This document shows, piece after piece, positions 55,782-64,000 of a DNA stretch of 64,000 nucleotides (within the stretch, counting starts at the first letter, position 1; each line of letters starts with the position of its first letter). A program made the position numbers and the translations under genes. The notes beneath the pieces were generated by a model, which had not been told where the DNA came from, searched no databases, and worked only from the letters and a program-made list of their open reading frames with translations. Origin of the DNA: Buchnera aphidicola (Meitanaphis flavogallis) (GTDB lineage: Bacteria > Pseudomonadota > Gammaproteobacteria > Enterobacterales > Enterobacteriaceae); NCBI GenBank assembly GCA_039830035.1, contig CP140038.1:1-64000 (forward strand), read 5' to 3'.

Positions 55782-57620
55782 TCAATCATCTAAAAAACTA
55801 CGTAATATTTCTGATCGACTAGGATGTCGTAATTTTCGTAATGCTTTAGCTTCTATTTGACGTATTCTTTCGCGAGTAACATCGAATTGCTTCCCTACTT
55901 CTTCTAAAGTATGATCTGTGTTCATGTCAATTCCAAATCTCATACGCAGTACTTTTGCTTCTCGTGCTGTAAGTCCAGATAGTACGCTATGCGTAGCGGA
56001 TCTTAAGCTTTCTGAAGTAGCTGAATCTAAAGGTAACTCTAATGTGGTATCTTCTATAAAGTCGCCTAAATGAGAATCTTCGTCTTCTCCGATAGGAGTT
56101 TCCATTGATATTGGTTCTTTTGCTATTTTTAATATTTTTCGTATTTTTTCTTCTGGAATTAGCATTCTTTCTGATAGTTCTTCAGGTGTAGGTTCTCTAC
56201 CTATTGTTTGTAATATTTGCCTAGAAATACGATTTAATTTGTTTATAGTTTCTATCATATGAACTGGTATTCTAATTGTTCTGGCTTGATCTGCAATAGA
56301 TCTAGTAATAGCTTGTCTTATCCACCAAGTAGCATATGTTGAAAATTTATATCCTCTTCGGTATTCGAATTTATCTACAGCTTTCATTAGTCCTATATTG
56401 CCTTCTTGAATTAAATCTAAAAATTGTAATCCTCTATTTGTATATTTTTTTGCAATTGAAATAACTAATCTTAAATTTGCTTCTACCATTTCTTTCTTTG
56501 CGTTTTTGGCTTTTGTTTCTCCAATAGATATTCTTTTATTTATATTTTTTATTTGCTTAACAGTGAGTCCAGTTTTTTTTTCGAAATAAGTTAATTTTTT
56601 TGCAATAATGTTAAGTTCTTCTTTTTTTTCATCAAGTTTTTCAAACCATGGTTGTTTTTTATATTTGGATAATTTGGACCATATTGTTTTAATTTTTTTT
56701 TCAAAACAACATTGTAAAAAAATTTTTTTTGGAATTTTGCAATGTTCTATACATAATTTCATTATAAGTTTTTCTTGTATTCGAATTTTTTCCAACATAT
56801 GTCTCATATTATCAACTAAATAATCAAATTGTTTTGGAACTAGTCTAAATTGTTTAAATATTTCTGATAAATTATGAATTTCAATTAAAGAATCTTGATG
56901 ACTTTTATTTTTGTTTTTTATTGCATTATAGGTTATTGTATATTGATTTTTCAATTCAATAAATTTTTCTCGAGCTAATTCTGGATCAATCTGATGGGTG
57001 TGTTCATCTTGTTCATCTAAATTATCGTGATTATTATGGAGATTTTCCTCTTCTATAAATTCAGATCTCATATTATGAGGAATAGGTGAAAACGTTTCTT
57101 CTAAGTTTGGATCTATGAATCCGTTAATTAAGTCAGTGAGTTTTAATTCTCCTAATTCTACTCTATTATATTGTTGTAATAAATAAGTAATAGCTTCAGG
57201 ATATTCTGCAACAGAACATTGAACTTGATTAATTCCATCTTCTATTTTTTTTGCTATATCAATTTCACCTTCTCGAGTTAATAATTCAACTGTACCCATT
57301 TCTCGCATGTACATTCGAACAGGATCAGTAGTACGTCCTAATTCAGATTCTACATTGGATAATACCAGCGCTGCTGCTTCTACTGCATCTTCATCTGTAT
57401 CTGTATTTCTAATTTCTTGTAATATAAGATCATCGGCATCCGGCGCTTCTTCGACTACTTGAATACCCATGTCATTAATCATTTGGATGATGTCTTCTAT
57501 TTGATCGGAATTGATAACATCGCTTGGTAAGTGATCATGAACTTCAGCATAAGTTAAATATCCTTGTTCTTTTCCATGAGTAACTAGTAGTTTAAGTTTT
57601 GATTGTGAGTTTTGCTCCAT
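55782..57620 (-). CDS. rpoD: RNA polymerase primary sigma factor RpoD (sigma70)
   Basis: Housekeeping sigma factor. The 612 residues match E. coli (613). Region 1.1 starts SQSKLKLLVTHGKEQGYLTYAEV, region 1.2 has DPVRMYMREMGTVELLTREGEI, a long charged non-conserved region follows, then regions 2.1-2.4 (LRLVISIAKKYTNRGLQFLDLIQEGNIGLMKAVDKFEYRRGYKFSTYATWWIRQAI) and the region 4.2 helix-turn-helix (VTRERIRQIEAKALRKLRHPSRSE). It is the last gene of rpsU-dnaG-rpoD. Confidence 0.99.
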   Translation of the reverse strand: MEQNSQSKLKLLVTHGKEQGYLTYAEVHDHLPSDVINSDQIEDIIQMINDMGIQVVEEAPDADDLILQEIRNTDTDEDAVEAAALVLSNVESELGRTTDPVRMYMREMGTVELLTREGEIDIAKKIEDGINQVQCSVAEYPEAITYLLQQYNRVELGELKLTDLINGFIDPNLEETFSPIPHNMRSEFIEEENLHNNHDNLDEQDEHTHQIDPELAREKFIELKNQYTITYNAIKNKNKSHQDSLIEIHNLSEIFKQFRLVPKQFDYLVDNMRHMLEKIRIQEKLIMKLCIEHCKIPKKIFLQCCFEKKIKTIWSKLSKYKKQPWFEKLDEKKEELNIIAKKLTYFEKKTGLTVKQIKNINKRISIGETKAKNAKKEMVEANLRLVISIAKKYTNRGLQFLDLIQEGNIGLMKAVDKFEYRRGYKFSTYATWWIRQAITRSIADQARTIRIPVHMIETINKLNRISRQILQTIGREPTPEELSERMLIPEEKIRKILKIAKEPISMETPIGEDEDSHLGDFIEDTTLELPLDSATSESLRSATHSVLSGLTAREAKVLRMRFGIDMNTDHTLEEVGKQFDVTRERIRQIEAKALRKLRHPSRSEILRSFLDD

Positions 57621-57863
57621 AAGACGATATCCAATATTGTATTGATATAGTTAATGTTGATTAATTATATCGAAAGTAGTTTATGATATAAATGTTTTCA
57701 AATGTTTTGTCAGTTTCTTTTTAAATATTTTTAATAATTATTCATAATATTTTGTAATATATAGGATTTTTAAGTGCAAAAGTTATTTTATTTTTTTAAT
57801 ATTAAATTTTTAATATGAGTTTTTAGATTATAGTTATTTTTTAATAATTCATTATTACTACAA

Positions 57864-59603
57864 TTATATTTTTGCTAATTTTTTATTAATAGACCATAAT
57901 TCGTTTTTTTCACATTTTTTTAATCCCATTTTTCTTTCTTTGGCTATGAGTTTGTTTTTTTTATCTTCTAGTATTTTGTTATGGATATTAGATAATGAAT
58001 CTAAAAATACTTGTTGTATTTTGTTTGTAGCGATCATATGATTCCATTTAGCTAACTCATTTAATTTTTCAAATATTTTTGTATTTCTGTATGTTTCTAA
58101 TATTTGACCAGTATTGCAATTAGGAAATTCAATACATGTTTTTACTAGATTTACAAATACGGGTAATCCGGTTATATGACAATCATTAAAGTGTTTTGTT
58201 GATGGAATCACTAATGCTAATTTTGGATTTTGTATTAAAAGTCCAATAAGAATTCGTATAGTAGTTTGTGCTATTGTTTTTTTTTCTTTATTTTTTTTTA
58301 AAATTTTATGTGTATGTACAACAATTAATTGTTTTAATATTTCTTGATCTGGAACACCAATTCTATTTCCTAGTTCTTTGAGTAGATACATTTTCATGAT
58401 TTTTCCAGGAATTTTGTTAATGAGATTAATAACGTTTAAACCCCAATAAGATCGTTCATTGATAGAATTTAAATCTATATTTTCAAGTAATTGGTTAAAC
58501 AAAAAATCTGATAAATTTTCTGCATTGTTAATACGATGTTCAAACATTTTTTTTCCTTCCTTCCTAATTATGGTATCAGGATCTTCTCCATGAGGTAAAA
58601 ATATAAATTTTATATGTTTTCCATCAAAAATATAAGGTAAAGTTATGTTTAAAGTGCGCCAAGCAGCTTTTTTTCCTGCAACGTCGCCATCATAACAATA
58701 TATAATAGTATTAGTAATACGAAATAATAGCTGTATTTGATAAGTAGTTATGGATGTTCCTAATGAAGCAATGGAATAATGAATGTTAAATTGAAATAAT
58801 GTTATAACGTCAAAATATCCTTCTACTACTAATAATTTTTCAGGTTTTGGATTATGTTTCAAAGATTCAAATAAACCATATAAGTTTCTACTTTTTTGAA
58901 ATATATGTGTTTCAGGAGAATTAATATATTTAGGAACAGTATTATTGAGTGATCTTCCTCCAAATCCAACTATTTTTCCAATTTTATTATGAATGGGGAA
59001 AGTTATTCTTCCACGTAAACGGTCGTATTTACACCCTTTATCGTTTATAATTAACATTCCAACGTCGATTAGTTCTTTAAAATTGCTAGTTTGAATTTTT
59101 TTTCCTATATTATTCCAATTTGTGCAAGAAAAACCAATTTTAAAGTATTGAATCATGAGTTTATTTATTCCACGATCCATCAAATATTTATATGCATGTT
59201 TTATGTTAAATATGTTTTCATGATATATATGAGATAATTTTTCTGTTAATAAGTACAAATTATTGCGTTTTTCATAGTCAAATTTTTGACAAAGATATCT
59301 TTTTTGATATGGTATTTTAAAACCATTAATAGTTGCTAGTTCTTCTATACTTTCTATAAATGTTAGTTTTTCATAATTTATTAAAAAATCAATAACGTTA
59401 CCATGTGAATTACATCCAAAACAATAATAAAATTGTTTTTCGTAACTTACCGTGAATGATGGTGTATTTTCTTGGTGGAATGGGCAATGTGCATTATAAT
59501 TTTTTCCACTTTTTTTAAGTGGTATTCGTGTTTTAATTATATCAACGATATTAGTATGATTTAATAGTTCATTGATAAAGTTTTTTGGAATTATTCCTTT
59601 CAT
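57864..59603 (-). CDS. dnaG: DNA primase
   Basis: Makes RNA primers at the replication fork. The 579 residues match E. coli (581). The N-terminal CHC2 zinc-binding domain is CPFHQENTPSFTVSYEKQFYYCFGC (about residues 40-64), the core has VGFGGRSL and the Toprim motifs VVEGYFDVI and YDGDVAGKKAA, and a C-terminal DnaB-binding helical region follows. It lies between rpsU and rpoD in the macromolecular synthesis operon. A hairpin lies in front of it. Confidence 0.98.
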   Translation of the reverse strand: MKGIIPKNFINELLNHTNIVDIIKTRIPLKKSGKNYNAHCPFHQENTPSFTVSYEKQFYYCFGCNSHGNVIDFLINYEKLTFIESIEELATINGFKIPYQKRYLCQKFDYEKRNNLYLLTEKLSHIYHENIFNIKHAYKYLMDRGINKLMIQYFKIGFSCTNWNNIGKKIQTSNFKELIDVGMLIINDKGCKYDRLRGRITFPIHNKIGKIVGFGGRSLNNTVPKYINSPETHIFQKSRNLYGLFESLKHNPKPEKLLVVEGYFDVITLFQFNIHYSIASLGTSITTYQIQLLFRITNTIIYCYDGDVAGKKAAWRTLNITLPYIFDGKHIKFIFLPHGEDPDTIIRKEGKKMFEHRINNAENLSDFLFNQLLENIDLNSINERSYWGLNVINLINKIPGKIMKMYLLKELGNRIGVPDQEILKQLIVVHTHKILKKNKEKKTIAQTTIRILIGLLIQNPKLALVIPSTKHFNDCHITGLPVFVNLVKTCIEFPNCNTGQILETYRNTKIFEKLNELAKWNHMIATNKIQQVFLDSLSNIHNKILEDKKNKLIAKERKMGLKKCEKNELWSINKKLAKI

Positions 59604-59627
59604 ATTAGTGAATTGTTTTATATATAT

Positions 59628-59655
59628 TGACCGAACTTAAAATACAGATCGGTCA
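59628..59655 (-). terminator. GC-rich hairpin between rpsU and dnaG
   Basis: TGACCGA at 59628-59634 pairs with TCGGTCA at 59649-59655 around a 14-base loop. It begins 26 bases after the rpsU stop. The corresponding gap in E. coli holds a partial terminator that lowers dnaG relative to rpsU; the sequence after the stem here (CAATATATAT) is only weakly U-rich. The stem's GC content stands out from its surroundings. Confidence 0.55.
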
Positions 59656-59681
59656 GTTGATTGTTTTAATAGGTGATAAGA

Positions 59682-59897
59682 TTAATACATTCTGATTCGT
59701 TTTGCATTCTCTCTAGAAAGTTTTTTAGCTAAACGTTTTGTTGCAGATGCTTTTGCACGTTTTCGTTCAGTAGTAGGTTTTTCGTAAAATTCTCTTCTTC
59801 GAATTTCTGCTAAAATTCCAGCTTTTTCGCAAGATCGTTTAAATCTTCTTAGAGCTACATCAAAAGGTTCGTTTTCACGAACTTTAATTATTGGCAT
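59682..59897 (-). CDS. rpsU: 30S ribosomal protein S21
   Basis: Small basic 30S protein that helps initiation. The 71 residues equal E. coli and are almost unchanged: MPIIKVRENEPFDVALRRFKRSCEKAGILAEIRRREFYEKPTTERKR. It is the first gene of the rpsU-dnaG-rpoD operon. An AAGGAAATAT sequence precedes the ATG. Confidence 0.98.
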   Translation of the reverse strand: MPIIKVRENEPFDVALRRFKRSCEKAGILAEIRRREFYEKPTTERKRAKASATKRLAKKLSRENAKRIRMY

Positions 59898-60162
59898 ATA
59901 TTTCCTTAATGATATTAAAAATAAATTTTATATGTTTCAAATTGTTGAAGTATGGTAATAGTTTTTGTTTTCACAAATATTAGTCTTTTACGTAAGATAC
60001 TTATAGGTATTAACTTGTAACATTTATATTATAGAAACAATTTTTTTATTTGATAGTTAACTAGTATATATGTTATGTTTAGTTTTTTTATATAATTATA
60101 TTGCAATATAATATAAAGATATTAGATATATTTATAAATTGTTATTATAGTGATAAATATTT

Positions 60163-61176
60163 ATGCGTATATTAGGTATTGAAACTTCTTGTGATGATAC
60201 TGGTATTGCGATATATGATGATGCTATGGGTATTCTATCTGATAAATTATATAATCAATCACATTTCCATAATTTTTATGGTGGAGTTGTTCCGGAGTTA
60301 GCGTCTCGAAAGCATATTGAAGTATTAGCAACATTAATTGAAACTATGTTTCAAGAATTTAATATTGATAAAAGTTCTATCGATGCTATTGCTTATACTG
60401 CAGGGCCCGGATTAGTAGGATCTTTATTAGTTGGTGCAACTTTAGCTACTTCGTTGGCTTTTTCTTTAAATATACCTACTATTTTGGTAAATCACATGGA
60501 AGGTCATTTATTAACTCCTATGTTGGAGTGTACAAGGATAAAATTTCCATTTGTAGGGTTATTAGCATCTGGTGGTCATACTCAATTGATTAATGCATAT
60601 GATATTGGGAAATACGAGTTATTAGGTGAATCATTAGATGATGCTGTTGGTGAAGCTTTTGATAAAATAGCTAAATTATTAGGCCTAAATTACCCTGGAG
60701 GACCAAGCTTATCTAAATTAGCGCAATCAGGTATACCTGGATATTTCAAATTTCCAAGGCCTATAATACATCGAAAAGATTTAAATTTTAGTTTTTCTGG
60801 ATTAAAAACATTTGTTTCAAATGTTATAAGGAAAGAAAAACTGAATTTTCAAATGCGGGCAAATATTGCAAAAGAATTTGAAAATGCAGTCACAGATGTT
60901 TTAGTTACAAAAAGTAAACAAGCTTTGAAAAAATTGAACTATACTACTTTAGTCGTGTCTGGAGGAGTCAGCGCAAATATAATATTACGACAGAAATTAA
61001 ATAGTATGACTAAGTTGTTTCATAAAAAAGTTTTTTTTTCAAAACCAGAGTGGTGTACTGATAATGGTGTGATGATAGCATATGTAGGTATGTTACGATT
61101 TAAGAAATTTAAAAATTTTGATTTAAACATTGCTGTTTTTCCTAAATGGTCTCTTACTGACTTAAGAGTGGTATAA
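60163..61176 (+). CDS. tsaD: tRNA N6-threonylcarbamoyladenosine synthase subunit TsaD
   Basis: Transfers the threonylcarbamoyl group to A37 of ANN-reading tRNAs, including the two tRNA-Thr genes in this window. The 337 residues equal E. coli. The ASKHA-fold start GIETSCDDTGIAIYD, the metal-binding histidines in HMEGH (near residue 111-115), ASGGHTQL and the C-terminal SGGVSAN with CTDNGVMIAYVGM are all present. It is divergent from rpsU as in enterobacteria. Its partners TsaB, TsaC and TsaE are not here. Confidence 0.97.
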   Translation: MRILGIETSCDDTGIAIYDDAMGILSDKLYNQSHFHNFYGGVVPELASRKHIEVLATLIETMFQEFNIDKSSIDAIAYTAGPGLVGSLLVGATLATSLAFSLNIPTILVNHMEGHLLTPMLECTRIKFPFVGLLASGGHTQLINAYDIGKYELLGESLDDAVGEAFDKIAKLLGLNYPGGPSLSKLAQSGIPGYFKFPRPIIHRKDLNFSFSGLKTFVSNVIRKEKLNFQMRANIAKEFENAVTDVLVTKSKQALKKLNYTTLVVSGGVSANIILRQKLNSMTKLFHKKVFFSKPEWCTDNGVMIAYVGMLRFKKFKNFDLNIAVFPKWSLTDLRVV

Positions 61177-61287
61177 ATATTTAAAATAATAATAAGGCAG
61201 AATAGATGTTTTATTTAGTTTGACTTTTTTTTTGTTTCTTGTATTAGTTATTAAAATTTTTATATATATTGTTATTTAGTCTTTTTA

Positions 61288-61929
61288 TTATACTTGAGTT
61301 GTAATATATTTTTTTAAATCTTGAATAGTTAATATTGGAATATTATGTAATTTCGAAAATTGGATAATTTCAGACAATTTTGACATAGATCCATCTTTAT
61401 TAGTTAATTCGCATAGTATTCCAGCAGGTTTAAATCCTGCTAAGGTGACTAATTCTATAGAAGCTTCTGTGTGCCCGGATCGTCCAAATATGCCATTTTT
61501 GTGTGCTTGCAATGGAAATACGTGTCCAGGTCGATTCAGATCCTGTGGTTTAGCATAGTCATTAATTGCTGCTCGAATAGTTGTTATTCTGTCTTTAGCA
61601 GATACCCCAGTTGACACTCCTTGAGCAGCTTCTATAGTAATAGTAAAATTAGTACCAAACTTGCTAGTGTTGTTTTTAACCATAAAAGGTAATTCTAGTT
61701 GTTTTCGTTTGGATTCTGTAATGCACAAACACACAATTCCACTTCCATAGCGAATAGTTAATGCCATTTGTTCTATAGTCATTGTTTCTGCTGGAAAGAC
61801 TAAATCTCCTTCGTTTTCACGGTCAATATCATCTAGAATAATTACTCCATGTCCTAATTTAAGGGATTGAATTGCGTTTTTAACACGTTTGTATGGAGTG
61901 ATAGAAAATAAAGATCTGTATGTTTCCAT
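61288..61929 (-). CDS. ribB: 3,4-Dihydroxy-2-butanone-4-phosphate synthase
   Basis: Makes the four-carbon riboflavin precursor from ribulose-5-phosphate; riboflavin is one of the vitamins Buchnera supplies. The 213 residues match E. coli (217). The catalytic acidic motif DDIDRENEGDLVFPAE and RYGSGIVCL, GHTEASIELVTLAGF and ELTNKDGSMSK are intact. The 220 bases upstream show no FMN riboswitch sequence, unlike E. coli ribB. Confidence 0.97.
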   Translation of the reverse strand: METYRSLFSITPYKRVKNAIQSLKLGHGVIILDDIDRENEGDLVFPAETMTIEQMALTIRYGSGIVCLCITESKRKQLELPFMVKNNTSKFGTNFTITIEAAQGVSTGVSAKDRITTIRAAINDYAKPQDLNRPGHVFPLQAHKNGIFGRSGHTEASIELVTLAGFKPAGILCELTNKDGSMSKLSEIIQFSKLHNIPILTIQDLKKYITTQV

Positions 61930-62149
61930 TTTTAACCTTTTTATATTAAAAATATTAGTATGAGTTAAAGTTAATCTATATTAAAATTTAATTAAGAACT
62001 GTATTATCGTGTATAGTAATATACTATGATATTTATTTAAAATAAATATTTCTAATATTTTTTGTTACAGAATCATTATAAATGATGATTAAGGAAAATA
62101 TGATATTTTATACTGATATAATTTGTTGATGCGTATAAGGAATATTTTT

Positions 62150-63412
62150 ATGAAAATATATTTAGTTGGAGGAGCTATTCGAAATAAATTACTACGAATT
62201 CCTGTTAAAGATAGAGATTGGGTGGTAATTGGAGCTACACCTGAAACATTATTAAATTTAAATTTTAAAAAAGTAGGAAAAGATTTTCCAGTATTTTTAC
62301 ATCCAGATAGTAAAGAAGAATATTCTTTAGCAAGAATAGACAAAAAATTCGGTTTAGGATATACAGGATTTAAAAGTAATTATTCTCAAACAGTAACTTT
62401 AAAAGAAGATTTAATACGAAGAGATTTAACAATTAATGCTATAGCTCAAGATCAAAATGGTAATTATATCGATTTTTTTAGTGGTTTACAAGATTTAAAA
62501 AATAGGATATTACGGCATGTATCATCTTCTTTTTGTGAAGATCCTCTGAGAATTCTCAGAGTAGCAAGATTTTCTGCAGCACTTAATCATTTTGGTTTTT
62601 GTATTGCACAAGAAACTATGCAGTTAATGATCGATATGGTAAAAAATAAAGAGTTATTATATTTGACTAAAGACAGAATTTGGAAAGAAACAGAAAAAGC
62701 TCTGATGACAAAAAATCCTCATGTTTATTTTCAAATTTTATATAATTGTAATGCTTTATCTATTGTATTTCCTGAAATTAATTTAGCATGCCAGTATGAA
62801 TTATACAGAATTAATACATGTGGTCGACAAATTTATTTTAAATCTGATTTTTTTTTAGAACTTGCAAAAATTTCGAATTTGAATCATAAGATAGAAATTC
62901 AATTTGCTTATTTATGTAATATTATCTGTCAACTTACAGTATTTAATGTTAATCTATTTTCTATTCAAATTTGTGATGAAATTTCTAAAAATTTTATAAA
63001 AATTTTGTGTCAACGCTTTCGTATTCCATCTCATATAAGAAACTTGTCTATCGTTTTCTCTGGTTTTTTTAAATTTTTAAGTACTATTCAATTTCAATCT
63101 TCGAAAAAAATTATTTTATTTTTTAATAAAATAGATGCATGGAGAAAACCTGATAGGATAAAACAATTGTCTATATTACTTAATTTATATATATATAACA
63201 CACATAACGAAAGAATACATGCATATTCAAGTGATTTTTTAGAAAGCGTTTTTGGTATTTCTAAAAAAATTTCAATTAAACCTATTCTAAATTCAGGTTT
63301 TTTAGGTATCGCAATAAAAAATGAATTGGTTCGTTTAAGAGTGATTGCTGTTGATACATGGAGAAAAAGTTTAGGAAAAGATTTTAGTGGTAAAAAAATA
63401 CATAAATTATAA
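62150..63412 (+). CDS. cca: CCA-adding tRNA nucleotidyltransferase (HD site lost)
   Basis: Adds CCA to tRNA 3' ends, essential here because none of the five tRNA genes encodes it. From ATG 62150, with AAGG 9 bases upstream, it has 420 residues (E. coli 412). The catalytic head VGGAIRNKLLRIPVKDRDWVVIG with the DxD pair, RRDLTINAIAQD and EDPLRILRVARF are intact. The HD phosphohydrolase motif of E. coli (LCHDLGKG) aligns with LCNIICQL near residues 255-262, so that extra activity should be gone. Its 3' end overlaps that of uppP by 29 bases. Confidence 0.95.
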   Translation: MKIYLVGGAIRNKLLRIPVKDRDWVVIGATPETLLNLNFKKVGKDFPVFLHPDSKEEYSLARIDKKFGLGYTGFKSNYSQTVTLKEDLIRRDLTINAIAQDQNGNYIDFFSGLQDLKNRILRHVSSSFCEDPLRILRVARFSAALNHFGFCIAQETMQLMIDMVKNKELLYLTKDRIWKETEKALMTKNPHVYFQILYNCNALSIVFPEINLACQYELYRINTCGRQIYFKSDFFLELAKISNLNHKIEIQFAYLCNIICQLTVFNVNLFSIQICDEISKNFIKILCQRFRIPSHIRNLSIVFSGFFKFLSTIQFQSSKKIILFFNKIDAWRKPDRIKQLSILLNLYIYNTHNERIHAYSSDFLESVFGISKKISIKPILNSGFLGIAIKNELVRLRVIAVDTWRKSLGKDFSGKKIHKL

Positions 63413-64000
63413 TAGATAACATGAACCGATAAATGATAAATGGTATAAAAGAACCAGTACTGACTATTTTTAAACATTTTCGTATACACAGTTTAGATGT
63501 AATAAAAGCAGATAAAAAACCTATTATTAAAAGACACATATTACAATGAGATATAGTTGAAACGTCATGAATTATGTCTAATATCATTGCTCCGAAAAAA
63601 ATAGGAACAGATATAATAAAAGAAAAATATGTAGCTACGCGTTGATTAAGACCTATTAAAATTCCTATAGAAATAGTAGAACAAGATCTAGAAAATCCAG
63701 GAAATAATGCTAAACATTGAAAACATCCTATAGTAAATGATTTAATTAAGTTTATATGTGTGTTTTTATTTTTAATTCTGGTTTTGAGTATTTCGGATAA
63801 CATTAACAATGTGGAACCACATATTATAGATAATAATATATTTTTAGGATTAAATATAAATTGCATATATTTATGAGAATATAGTCCTAGCAATGCAATT
63901 GGAAATATGCTAAGCAGTATATGGTAATATGATAGATGATTATTATAAGTATATTTTTTTTTAATTTTTAATAGAGAGTAGAGTAATGTAATAAATGTGT
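63384..64000 (-). CDS. uppP: Undecaprenyl-diphosphatase UppP (BacA), partial
   Basis: Recycles undecaprenyl diphosphate for cell-wall synthesis. About 205 residues of the C-terminal part are in the window; the frame stays open to the right edge, so roughly the first 70 residues, with the glutamate-rich motif, lie outside. Visible are YHILLSIFPIALLG (E. coli LIHILLGMIPAVVLG), GCFQCLALFPGFSRSCSTIS with the PGxSRS active-site motif, VPIFFGAMILD and FIPFIIYRF. It is strongly hydrophobic throughout. It is convergent with cca. Confidence 0.93.
   Translation of the reverse strand, partial: TFITLLYSLLKIKKKYTYNNHLSYYHILLSIFPIALLGLYSHKYMQFIFNPKNILLSIICGSTLLMLSEILKTRIKNKNTHINLIKSFTIGCFQCLALFPGFSRSCSTISIGILIGLNQRVATYFSFIISVPIFFGAMILDIIHDVSTISHCNMCLLIIGFLSAFITSKLCIRKCLKIVSTGSFIPFIIYRFMLSIIIYVFFYH

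Noticed and set aside
61930..62149. Possible FMN riboswitch before ribB
   Set aside because: None of the conserved purine-rich RFN element segments can be found on the minus strand.
63094..63489. 131-codon open frame antisense to cca
   Set aside because: Overlaps conserved cca sequence on the other strand and has no resemblance to known proteins.

Overview
The window is a very AT-rich, gene-dense stretch of gammaproteobacterial chromosome. Gene content, near-Escherichia coli gene blocks with many members missing, and eroded intergenic spacers identify it as Buchnera aphidicola, the obligate aphid endosymbiont. It starts exactly at the mnmG start codon, the conventional first base of Buchnera genomes. 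The missing dnaA, hupA and efp-type genes point to a divergent strain rather than the pea-aphid one; Baizongia pistaciae is my unverified guess. I see no rRNA, insertion sequence, prophage or CRISPR array.

Layout. 1-8.7 kb: mnmG and the F1Fo ATP synthase operon atpBEFHAGDC. 8.8-12.4 kb: gyrB and dnaN on the minus strand, with recF missing and dnaA missing from its usual place. 13-16.8 kb: rpmH-rnpA-yidD-yidC-mnmE. 17.5-20 kb: tRNA-Phe, a sigma32-type promoter, groES-groEL and a clear terminator. 20.5-31.2 kb: dnaC, rsmD (frameshifted), ftsY, rpoH, glmS, glmU, yigL and metE. 31.8-34.4 kb: yicC and purH. 35-47.8 kb: the secE-nusG-rplKAJL-rpoBC block preceded by tRNAs Thr-Tyr-Gly-Thr, with tufB deleted. 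47.9-55.5 kb: coaA, murB (frameshifted), metF, argG, argH and a degenerate cysE. 55.8-64 kb: the macromolecular synthesis operon rpsU-dnaG-rpoD, then tsaD, ribB, cca and a partial uppP.

The genes cover energy supply (ATP synthase), information processing (RNA polymerase with two sigma factors, gyrase, primase, clamp, helicase loader, ribosomal proteins), tRNA maturation (mnmE/mnmG, tsaD, rnpA, cca; none of the five tRNA genes encodes CCA), protein insertion and folding (yidC, secE, ftsY, groESL), peptidoglycan precursor supply (glmS, glmU, murB, uppP) and pieces of nutrient provisioning (metE, metF, argG, argH, ribB). Regulation is thin, but a sigma32-like groE promoter, the rplL-rpoB attenuator hairpin and several 3'-end hairpins remain.

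The most unusual observation is a 68-bp, 67/68-identical inverted repeat in which the last 15 codons, stop codon and 20 downstream bases of metE are copied in reverse 19 bases further on. Next are three genes (rnpA, rsmD, murB) whose reading frame breaks at an A9-A10 tract, each needing the same +1 A correction; a cysE that has lost its serine-binding loop and C-terminal tail; a helicase loader kept where the initiator gene is gone; and a strong hairpin just behind atpE.
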